Assembly: GCA_937858165.1 (NCBI GenBank)
Contig: CALLZA010000013.1
Location: 1-10,616 of the forward strand
Length of the DNA: 10,616 nucleotides
DNA from: an uncultured Ardenticatenia bacterium
Lineage (GTDB): Bacteria; Chloroflexota; Anaerolineae; Promineifilales; Promineifilaceae
Direction: 5' to 3'
This document shows, piece after piece, positions 1 to 5,562 of this stretch. Both the position numbers and the translations under genes were made by a program. The notes below the pieces were generated by a model. It was not told where the DNA came from and made no database searches. It saw only the letters and a program-made list of their open reading frames with translations. Within the stretch, counting starts at the first letter, position 1. Every line of letters starts with the position of its first letter.

Positions 1-147
1 GAGTGCATTGTGTAGTATGTAGTTATACGGAAGGATTATGACATCTACGTACGTGGTCATTAACATAATATGATATTCAGTGTTAGTGAGAGTTGAGCGA
101 AGCTAATGTGTGTAATGGTGTTCAACATAGGTTGTTTTTTTTTTTTT
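1..147. other. Non-genomic noise and T-run outside adapter
   Basis: Bases 1-134 are AT-rich with no coding pattern, quite unlike the GC-rich insert. Bases 135-147 are an uninterrupted T-run that abuts the P7 adapter. A T-run before P7 on this strand is the reverse complement of the A-run that Illumina chemistry reports after running off the end of an adapter. I see no biological feature here and treat the stretch as a read-through artefact. Confidence 0.85.
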
Positions 148-213
148 CAAGCAGAAGACGGCATACGAGATCTAGTACGGTCTCGTGGGCTCGGAGATGT
201 GTATAAGAGACAG
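148..213 (+). other. Illumina P7 / i7 index / Nextera transposon adapter
   Basis: The order is exact: P7 flow-cell sequence (148-171), an 8-base index CTAGTACG (172-179), the Nextera read-2 stem (180-194), and the 19-bp transposon mosaic end finishing in GAGACAG (195-213). The index matches Nextera N702 as I remember it. Genomic sequence begins at 214. Any open reading frame crossing 213/214 is chimeric. Confidence 0.98.
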
Positions 214-448
214 GCTCCAGCCCATCGCGGGTGAAGAACATCTCGGCCGCGCGGCTGAACTTGCGTTCAGCCCGCTGCCGCAGCAAGGCTACCTCCAGCG
301 CCGCCTGCGCCCGCTCCGGCCCCAGCCGCTCGCGCCACAGGGCGGCGACCGCCATGTGGCTGTCGGGCGTCGGCGGGGTGGCGGCCAGTTTGGCCAGGGC
401 GGTTTGGCCGTCGGAGCTTAGTAGGAAGCGCAACTCGTCAGGGTTCAT
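214..448 (-). CDS. THUMP-like class I SAM-dependent methyltransferase, N-terminal fragment
   Basis: Only the first 78 residues are genomic; the gene runs off the insert at 214, and all residues after ...TRDGLE come from adapter. The start is the ATG at 448 (MNPDELRFLLSSDGQ). The fragment resembles the N-terminal helical region of Chloroflexota and actinobacterial class I methyltransferases with a THUMP-like domain: an F/LLSxxGQ..L..LA opening, a predicted all-helical stretch rich in Arg and Ala (residues 33-65), then KFSRAAEMFFTRDGLE. In that family K-F-x-x-A-xx-M-(F/Y)FTR-xx-LE leads into the Rossmann methyltransferase fold. The SAM-binding motifs themselves are not in the window, so the assignment rests on family recall of this N-terminus. 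No Shine-Dalgarno is obvious. A strong inverted repeat (480-550) lies just upstream of the start. Confidence 0.6.
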
Positions 449-479
449 GGGAATTGTGGTTAGTTACCGCACTGCCACC

Positions 480-550
480 CGCGGAGTGCGCATCCTCAGA
501 TGCGCACTCCGCGTTGATCGCCCGTCCGCATCTGAGGATGGGGACTCCGC
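480..550. repeat. Nested inverted repeat able to form two alternative hairpins
   Basis: Bases 480-494 and 499-513 are perfect 15-bp inverted arms around a 4-base loop (CTCA). Bases 491-504 are also perfectly complementary (14 bp) to 527-540, and the pairing extends outward (481-504 against 527-550, 22 of 24 bases). The short and long hairpins use the same bases and so exclude each other. The element lies 32-102 bases upstream of the methyltransferase start on the minus strand, in the gap after the nuclease stop. On the plus strand TTTT follows at 552-555, but no plus-strand gene ends here. It could be an intergenic palindromic repeat, a terminator, or an attenuator-like leader; the structure is seen, the function is not. 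Confidence 0.8.
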
Positions 551-575
551 CTTTTAACGCCCCTCGCTAGTGTTC

Positions 576-600
576 ATTCCTAATTCGTAATTCCTAATTC
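576..600. repeat. Short direct repeat, 11 bp x2
   Basis: ATTCCTAATTC occurs at 576-586 and again at 590-600, separated by GTA. It is an AT-rich island directly behind the nuclease stop codon (603-605, minus strand). I have no function to offer; it resembles simple intergenic filler repeats. Confidence 0.7.
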
Positions 601-602
601 TC

Positions 603-1427
603 CTACCCCCACTGCGGTTCTAACCACTCATCCGGCGGCGGCGCGTCCTCGTCGGGCGACTCCGGTTGGGCCTCGCCGGCGGATTGGCGGCCGGTCAGGG
701 CCTGATAGGCGCAGCGGCGGCACTCGGCCAGATCGTCGGTCAGCGGCCACGCCTCGGCCGTGTCCGTCGCCGTCAGCCGGTCGATCTCGGCCACGATGCG
801 CTCCATCTCGGCCCAGTTGCGCCGGTGGGTGGCAGCGTCATAGGTGACGACACGCGGCTGTTGGGGGTCGGCGGCGTACCAGTAGGTGAGGCTCAGTCGG
901 TCGGGGGCGAAGGCGTCGGCCGCGTCCGGCAGCAGCGCCGCCCCGCCCTGGGCCAGCACGGCCAGGTAGACGCGCGTCTGCCAGGCGGCGCGCAGCCGGT
1001 CGATCGGGCGCGGGTCGCCGGTCTTCCAGTCAAACAGGTGGGCCGCCGGTTGGCCGATCGCGTCCGCGCCGACGATGAGCAGGTCGAAGCGGCCGGTCAG
1101 AAAGTGGTTGCCGATGGGCACGGTCAGCCCGGCCTCGACGAAGCGCTGCCCGGTGGGCAAGGGCGGCCCCTGAGCGCGGAAGGTGTCCCACCAGACGCGC
1201 AGGGTAGGGTCGGTCTCCGCGTCGTCGGCCAGGCCGAGGAAGTGGCGTTCGGCGCGGCGGTGGAAGCGGTGGCCGAGGTCGTAGGCCTCTTCCTGGGCCG
1301 TGCCCAGCGGCGCTTCCGGCCAGGGCACGCGGGCCAGATAGCGCAGATAGAAGCGGCGCGGGCAGGCGCGGAAGGTATAGAAGTGGGCTTGGGTCAGGGT
1401 TAGGGCGGTCATGGGTGATGGTGGCAT
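603..1427 (-). CDS. PD-(D/E)XK family nuclease (RecB/Cas4-like)
   Basis: About 274 residues. Features of the PD-(D/E)XK (RecB/AddB/Cas4-type) nuclease fold occur in order: an N-terminal LTLTQ...ACPRRFYLRYL motif with Cys22, the GHRFH helix (about residues 53-57, His of motif I), GRFDLL with Asp115, HLFDWKTGD with Asp133 and Lys135 as the D-x-K core, and QTRVYL (Gln150, Tyr154, motif QxxxY). The catalytic set looks complete, so a DNA exonuclease or endonuclease role in repair or recombination is likely. The C-terminus has C236-x2-C239-x5-T245: in Fe-S-containing relatives the last position is Cys, so the four-Cys cluster is one short. An acidic, Pro-rich tail follows (about 255-274). The ATG at 1427 is chosen; 1412 (ATG) fits the family start at least as well, and the open frame reaches a TTG at 1454. 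There is no CRISPR array or cas gene nearby, so Cas4 proper is unlikely. Confidence 0.82.
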   Translation of the reverse strand: MPPSPMTALTLTQAHFYTFRACPRRFYLRYLARVPWPEAPLGTAQEEAYDLGHRFHRRAERHFLGLADDAETDPTLRVWWDTFRAQGPPLPTGQRFVEAGLTVPIGNHFLTGRFDLLIVGADAIGQPAAHLFDWKTGDPRPIDRLRAAWQTRVYLAVLAQGGAALLPDAADAFAPDRLSLTYWYAADPQQPRVVTYDAATHRRNWAEMERIVAEIDRLTATDTAEAWPLTDDLAECRRCAYQALTGRQSAGEAQPESPDEDAPPPDEWLEPQWG

Positions 1428-1464
1428 GATAGAGGAAGTTGGGTAAGCGGGCAATCAGAAGAGT

Positions 1465-1562
1465 GGCACGCTGATGACGCTGAGCGGACGCTGATTTTCG
1501 CTGATAAGAACACGACTTTCTTATCAGCGAGAATCAGCGTGATATCAGCGCCATCAGCGTGC
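1465..1562. repeat. 98-bp imperfect palindrome in a divergent gap
   Basis: The ends pair exactly: GGCACGCTGATG (1465-1476) with its complement at the right end (to 1562). The inner arms 1488-1510 and 1518-1540 pair at 22 of 23 bases around a 7-base loop. The motif CGCTGAT and its complement recur within both arms. It lies between two divergent genes (nuclease and M23 lipoprotein), so it cannot be a simple terminator for either. It could be a small palindromic repeat element or a shared regulatory region. No open reading frame is inside and no target-site duplication is clear. Confidence 0.8.
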
Positions 1563-1588
1563 CATTCTTAGCGTTAGCGCCTGCAAAG

Positions 1589-1617
1589 TTGACGCCGGGC
1601 GCGGCGCGACGGAGAAT
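1589..1617 (+). promoter_or_regulatory. Candidate sigma70-type promoter for the M23 lipoprotein gene
   Basis: TTGACG (1589-1594, 5 of 6 to the -35 consensus), a 17-base spacer, then GAGAAT (1612-1617, 4 of 6 to the -10 consensus). The ATG follows after 8 bases, which would make the transcript leaderless. The alternative reading is that GGAG (1611-1614) is a Shine-Dalgarno with a long 11-base spacer. The spacing is convincing; the -10 is imperfect. Confidence 0.45.
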
Positions 1618-1625
1618 CGGCCGCC

Positions 1626-2765
1626 ATGCACGCCACCACCCGGCCGCGTCGCGCGGTCGCTCTCCTCTTTGTCCTGCTCGTTCTGTCCGCCTGCGCCGCC
1701 CCCACACTCCAGACTGAGCCATTGCCCGCGCCCACCCGGACGGTCGTCGCGGCGGCGGCTCTGCCCACCGCCGCCCCTTCGGCCACGCCGCCCGCTCTGC
1801 CCACGCCGCAAGCGACGGCCACGGCCACCCTCCGACCATCGCCCACCGCCACCGCGTCGCCCACGGCCACGCCCACGACACCTACGCCCGATCCGGCCGT
1901 CGGCCTGCCCTGCCCCGATCCCGCGCCCGTCAAGCCCGACTACGCCGCCTACACCCTGACGGCCGACCCCTGGCCGACGCCGGACGCCACCGCCGTGCTG
2001 CCGCCGCTGTCGCTGGTCAACCCGCTGCCCACCGCCGGGCGCAACGCCGGCTACCCCTACGGCTCCGACGGCAGCGGGCGCTACCTGCTGCACAACGGTC
2101 TGGACATGGCCGACGAGGACGACGCCTTGGCCGTGGCCCCCGGCGATGGCCACATCGTCCTGGCCCGCGATGACATCGATGAACTATTCGGCTGGCGCTG
2201 CGACTGGTACGGCCAAGTTGTGGTCCTGCAACTGGACGAGGGCCACGACGGGCAGCCGGTCTACGTCCTCTTCGGCCACGTGCGCGACGTGCAGGTGGTC
2301 GAGGGGCAGCGGGTGGCCCGCGGCGAGCCGCTGGCCCGCGAGGGCACGGCCGGCGTGGCCACAGTGGCCCATCTGCATCTGGAGGTGCGCGTGGGGGCCA
2401 ACACGTTCGGGGCGACGCGCAACCCGCTGCTGTGGCTGGAACCGTGGTCGGGCAGCGGGGTCATCGCCGGGCGACTGGTCGACCCCGACGGCCGCGCCTG
2501 GCAAGGGGTCACGGTGACGCTCATCGACAAGGAAGGGGGCTTACTCAACACCTTCACCTACCTGGACGACCCCGACCACCTCATCCGCCCCGACCCGGCG
2601 CTGGGCGAGAACTTCGTCTTTGGCCCGGTGGCCGAGGGGCGCTATACGGTGTTCGTCGAGGTGCAGGGGGAGGAGTACCGGCGGACGGTCGAAGTGCGCG
2701 ATGGCCAACTGACGACGCTGGAGATCGTCACCGACCCCTATCGCACACCGACGCCCGCGCCTTAA
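1626..2765 (+). CDS. M23 (LytM) family metallopeptidase lipoprotein with C-terminal beta domain
   Basis: 379 residues. A basic N-terminus and hydrophobic core end in the lipobox L-S-A-C (Cys23), so the protein is probably lipid-anchored outside the membrane. Residues 28-90 are a Pro/Thr/Ala-rich linker. The M23 domain spans about 140-275: His156 and Asp160 (HNGLD, the HxxxD zinc pair), His218 (LFGHV) and His249-x-His251 (HLHLEVR). All zinc and catalytic positions are present, so an active peptidoglycan endopeptidase or similar is expected; a pure scaffold role is less likely. Residues 277-365 (SGVIAGRLVDPDGRAWQGV..., ending in a TLEIV strand) look like a carboxypeptidase regulatory-like or transthyretin-like beta domain, probably for binding. 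It ends in a short PTPAP tail. It is divergent from the nuclease and convergent with the oxidoreductase at 2877. Confidence 0.9.
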   Translation: MHATTRPRRAVALLFVLLVLSACAAPTLQTEPLPAPTRTVVAAAALPTAAPSATPPALPTPQATATATLRPSPTATASPTATPTTPTPDPAVGLPCPDPAPVKPDYAAYTLTADPWPTPDATAVLPPLSLVNPLPTAGRNAGYPYGSDGSGRYLLHNGLDMADEDDALAVAPGDGHIVLARDDIDELFGWRCDWYGQVVVLQLDEGHDGQPVYVLFGHVRDVQVVEGQRVARGEPLAREGTAGVATVAHLHLEVRVGANTFGATRNPLLWLEPWSGSGVIAGRLVDPDGRAWQGVTVTLIDKEGGLLNTFTYLDDPDHLIRPDPALGENFVFGPVAEGRYTVFVEVQGEEYRRTVEVRDGQLTTLEIVTDPYRTPTPAP

Positions 2766-2774
2766 GCAGAGAAA

Positions 2775-2869
2775 AACTACAGATTACGCAGATTTCACAG
2801 ATTTACGTGGGTCGTTGACTGTTCAGACTAATGACCAACGACCGCTACCAATCTGTGTAATCTGTGGTT
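2775..2869. terminator. Inverted repeat between convergent genes, likely bidirectional terminator
   Basis: Bases 2775-2794 pair with 2850-2869 (18 of 20). A second, inner pair of 8-base arms sits at 2810-2817 and 2836-2843. The repeat occupies the gap between the stop codons of the M23 gene (2763-2765) and the oppositely oriented oxidoreductase (2877-2879), and both stops lie inside a CTTAAG. Its left arm shares 22 of 23 bases (2779-2801) with 8631-8653, so this is a dispersed repeat family. Termination is inferred from position; there is no strong T-tract. Confidence 0.6.
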
Positions 2870-2876
2870 CCCAATC

Positions 2877-3968
2877 TTAAGGCAGTGAATCGAACCGCCG
2901 CACACCTTCGATGTCGAGCACGAAGTCGGCCCCGAACGCCCCGGCCGGCGTCAGCGCCCCGGCCAGCGGCGGTTCGTCGCGCTTGCCCGCGGCCAGAACG
3001 CGCTCGACCAGACGCACCCCGGCCAGCGCCGTGAAGCGATAGACTTCGCCCGTCTCCAGCCACGCCTCAGCCGCGCCGCTCGGCCCGGCGGCTCGCGCCC
3101 AGAGGTAGGTGCGCCCCTTGCGCTGCGCCTCCTCGTCGGGGCCGGTGAAGAACCACGTCGCTGCCCGGTCGGCCACCCGCTGCACCGCGCCCTGGCCCAA
3201 CACCTTCAGCGCCGGGCGCGACAGCAGCCCCATGCCCGGCAGCGCCGGCAAGGCCAGGTAGGTGGTGATGTTGGCGATGCCGGTCGTGTGGTAGGCGGTG
3301 ACCAGGTCGCCCCAGGGGAAGGGGGACACTTCGCGGACGCGGCCGTCGCTGAAGCGCACCTTGCGCCGCCCCTTGCCCAGCGGCGAAGGGACGAGACGGC
3401 CGTCGCGCCGCGTCAGGCTGCCGCCGGGGTAGCGGTTGGCGTTGACCAGCGCCGACTTGACCGTGCCCGATGACAGGTCGGCTAGGGCCACGAGCGCCGT
3501 CTCCAACTGCATGGCGCCGGGGACGCGGTCGGCCACGTGGCGGGCCAGGCAGTCGCTGGGCACGATGTCGTAGCCCGCGCCGGACATGAGGACGACGCCG
3601 CGGGCGCGGGCCTCGGCGTCGCGGGCGAAGACGCTCTCGAAGACGGGCAGTTCGCCGGTGATGTCGAGGTAGTGGGTCTGGCCGGCCAGACAGGCGCGGA
3701 CCATCGGCTCGCTGGTGTGGATAAAGGGTCCGGCGGCGTGGAAGACCAACGTGAAGCGCTCGATCGTCTTGTTCAGCCGCTCGGCGTAGTCGAGGTCGAG
3801 GGCCAGCCAGTCGAGATCGTACTGCGTCGCCAGCGCCGCCAGCTTGGCCGCGTTGCGCCCGGCCAACACCGGCCGGTGGCCGCGCCGCACCGCCTCGGCC
3901 AGCAACAGCCGCCCGGTGAAGCCATAAGCGCCATAGAGCATCCAGGTCGATTTTGTCCGTGTTGGCAC
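2877..3968 (-). CDS. Saccharopine dehydrogenase-like NAD(P)-binding oxidoreductase
   Basis: About 363 residues. The N-terminus is a Rossmann fold: STWMLYGAYGFTGRLL carries G-x-x-G-x-x-G (residues 13-19), followed by VLAGRN and LDLDY. FHAAGPFIHTSEPMVRACL and THYLDITGE are typical of the saccharopine dehydrogenase NADP-binding family, which includes trans-acting enoyl reductases and many uncharacterised oxidoreductases, and GAGYDIVPSDCLA fits as well. The substrate is unknown; a lysine-pathway role is not supported by neighbours. The open frame reaches an ATG at 4049, but that extension would be coded by the 3993-4026 palindrome and looks unlike protein. I use the GTG at 3968 (PTRTKSTWMLYG...); the ATG at 3941, just before LYGAYGFTG, is also possible. 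No Shine-Dalgarno is visible at either. Confidence 0.85.
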   Translation of the reverse strand: MPTRTKSTWMLYGAYGFTGRLLLAEAVRRGHRPVLAGRNAAKLAALATQYDLDWLALDLDYAERLNKTIERFTLVFHAAGPFIHTSEPMVRACLAGQTHYLDITGELPVFESVFARDAEARARGVVLMSGAGYDIVPSDCLARHVADRVPGAMQLETALVALADLSSGTVKSALVNANRYPGGSLTRRDGRLVPSPLGKGRRKVRFSDGRVREVSPFPWGDLVTAYHTTGIANITTYLALPALPGMGLLSRPALKVLGQGAVQRVADRAATWFFTGPDEEAQRKGRTYLWARAAGPSGAAEAWLETGEVYRFTALAGVRLVERVLAAGKRDEPPLAGALTPAGAFGADFVLDIEGVRRFDSLP

Positions 3969-3974
3969 AGGCAA

Positions 3975-4003
3975 AGGATAGCACAGTTTAATAGACCTGA
4001 CAG
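3975..4003 (-). promoter_or_regulatory. Weak candidate promoter for the oxidoreductase
   Basis: Read on the minus strand, CTGTCA (4003-3998) and TATCCT (3980-3975) are 17 bases apart, and the GTG start at 3968 follows 6 bases later. Each hexamer matches 4 of 6 consensus bases. The -35-like box lies inside the palindrome. This is a weak match that gains support only from its spacing and position. Confidence 0.25.
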
Positions 4004-4026
4004 GTGTTCTGAGACCTGTCAGGTCT
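3993..4026. promoter_or_regulatory. Perfect 13-bp inverted repeat, operator-like, between divergent genes
   Basis: AGACCTGACAGGT (3993-4005) and its exact complement (4014-4026) flank an 8-base spacer. The element lies between the divergent oxidoreductase and hydrolase genes. It ends on the first base of the hydrolase's candidate -35 box and covers the candidate -35 of the oxidoreductase. That is where a dimeric repressor would act on both promoters. It may equally be a dispersed intergenic palindrome, as other gaps in this window contain. Confidence 0.6.
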
Positions 4027-4054
4027 GGACGCGCGTCGCCCGGCGGCATATGAT
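4026..4054 (+). promoter_or_regulatory. Candidate leaderless promoter of the hydrolase-lplA unit
   Basis: TGGACG (4026-4031, 4 of 6), a 17-base spacer, TATGAT (4049-4054, 5 of 6), then 7 bases to the ATG at 4062. There is no Shine-Dalgarno in front of that ATG, which agrees with transcription starting at or next to the start codon. Confidence 0.5.
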
Positions 4055-4061
4055 TAGGCCT

Positions 4062-5549
4062 ATGTCATCGTTGCCGCGTCGCTCCCATTTGTTCGCCCGT
4101 CTTGGCCCCTTTCGTCTCGCCCTGGTCACCGCCGCCCTGCTGCTCATTGGGCTGTCCTGGTGGGGCGTGCTGGCGGGGGCGAGCGGGCTGGAGAGCCGGC
4201 GCTTGAGCGGGGCCAATGGCGAGCCGCTGCTGTTCCTCGTCCCAGCGGGCGCGACTGGCGTTCCGGCGGTCATCATTGCCCACGGCTTCTCTGGTTCGAC
4301 GCCGTTCATGCTCGGCTTCGGCCAACCACTGGCCCGCGCCGGCTACGGCGTCATGCTGCTCGACTTTGACGGCCACGGCTCGGCCCGCGCCCGTCTCGAC
4401 GACGGCAGCCTGCAACGCAACCTCGACGCCGCCTACGCCGCCCTGTTGGCCCAGCCGGAGATCGACCCGGCCCGCGTCGCCCTGCTGGGCCACTCCATGG
4501 GCAGTGGCGCGGTGATGAGCGCGGGTATCGCTGCCGCCGACCGCTACCGGGCCACCGTCGCCGTCTCGCCCACCGGGGCCGACGTCTCGCCCGAGTCTCC
4601 GCGCAACCTGCTGCTCATGGCCGGGACGCTGGAGCCACAGTTCGCCGCCAACGGCCGCGACCTATTGGCCCGCGCCGGCGGGGCTAACGACGACCTGGCC
4701 GGCGGTCGCGGCCGGGCAATGGTTGACGTGCCCAACGTCGAACACATCACCATCCTCTTCAGCCGGACGGCCCACCAGGCGGCGCTCGACTGGCTGAACC
4801 GGACGTTCGACCTGCCCCCGACGACGGCTGCGGCCGACCGGCGCGTCGTCTGGTACGTGGCCCATCTGGCCGGCTGGCTGCTGCTGCTGGCGGCCGCGGC
4901 CCCGCTCATCCCGCCCGCCGCGCCGGCGGGCGCTCGTCGCCATTCGCCGTGGCCGTGGCTCGGGCTGCCACTGGGCGCGCTGGCGGCCGTCCTGCTGCTG
5001 GCTTTGCTCGGCCGGGTGGGTGATGTGAGCCGGTTGGGCGGGCTGCTGGTTGGCGGGGCGCTGGCGCTATGGTTCGCCGCGCTGGGGCTGGTGTGGCTGC
5101 GGCTCGGCTTCCGCCCGCCGCGGCCGACCGGTCGCGACGCCCTGTGGGGCCTGCTGCTCTTCGCCGCGCTGACGCTGGCCTTTGGCGTCATGGCCGACCG
5201 GGTCTGGCTGCCGTGGTGGCTGACGCCGGCACGGCTGCTGCGCTGGCTGCCGGCGGCGGCGGCGGCGCTGCCCTGGCTGCTGGCCGCGGGAGTGGCCCAG
5301 CAGGGGGCGTCAACGGGGCGGCGCGCCGGCTGGTGGCTGTTCCAGACGGTGGTCATCGTCACCGGGTTGTTGCTGACGGTCGTTGTCAGCCCCGGCATGG
5401 GCTTCATCGCGCTGCTCATGCCGCTCATCCCGGTCATTCTGGCGGCCATGAGCCTGGCCGGGGCGGCGATTGATCGGCCGTGGAGCTACGCCATCGGCAA
5501 CGCGCTCTTTTTCGGCTGGCTGCTCGTCGCCGTCTTCCCCCTGGCGTGA
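4062..5549 (+). CDS. Membrane-anchored alpha/beta hydrolase fused to polytopic membrane domain
   Basis: 495 residues. A basic N-terminus is followed by a first membrane segment (about 16-38), then an alpha/beta-hydrolase domain (about 45-250), then roughly eight more hydrophobic segments (about 262-494). Hydrolase marks: HGFSGS (74-79, oxyanion region), DFDGHG (101-106), GHSMGSG with nucleophile Ser145, and VEHIT with His228. The acid position after strand 7 reads AGTLEPQF, so Glu191 may replace the usual Asp. The positive-inside rule places the N-terminus in the cytoplasm and the hydrolase domain outside. The substrate is unknown; esterase, lipase or peptidase activity is possible. The ATG at 4062 fits a leaderless promoter; an in-frame ATG at 4050 is the alternative. 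The lipoate ligase begins 13 bases after the stop, so the two are probably cotranscribed. Confidence 0.82.
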   Translation: MSSLPRRSHLFARLGPFRLALVTAALLLIGLSWWGVLAGASGLESRRLSGANGEPLLFLVPAGATGVPAVIIAHGFSGSTPFMLGFGQPLARAGYGVMLLDFDGHGSARARLDDGSLQRNLDAAYAALLAQPEIDPARVALLGHSMGSGAVMSAGIAAADRYRATVAVSPTGADVSPESPRNLLLMAGTLEPQFAANGRDLLARAGGANDDLAGGRGRAMVDVPNVEHITILFSRTAHQAALDWLNRTFDLPPTTAAADRRVVWYVAHLAGWLLLLAAAAPLIPPAAPAGARRHSPWPWLGLPLGALAAVLLLALLGRVGDVSRLGGLLVGGALALWFAALGLVWLRLGFRPPRPTGRDALWGLLLFAALTLAFGVMADRVWLPWWLTPARLLRWLPAAAAALPWLLAAGVAQQGASTGRRAGWWLFQTVVIVTGLLLTVVVSPGMGFIALLMPLIPVILAAMSLAGAAIDRPWSYAIGNALFFGWLLVAVFPLA

Positions 5550-5562
5550 TAGGATGGAAAGT

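Noticed and set aside
666..1403. Long plus-strand open frame (245 codons) antisense to the nuclease
   Set aside because: It mirrors the nuclease gene, whose motifs are clear; the product is Gly/Ala/Arg/Val-rich with no recognisable domain, a normal by-product of GC-rich codon use.
603..1427. Cas4 and a CRISPR adaptation module
   Set aside because: No repeat-spacer array and no cas1, cas2 or other cas gene is in the window, and the cysteine set is incomplete; a general PD-(D/E)XK nuclease explains it.
3537..4061. 175-residue N-terminal extension of the hydrolase frame
   Set aside because: It is antisense to the oxidoreductase and crosses the intergenic palindrome; the hydrolase starts naturally at the membrane segment after 4062.
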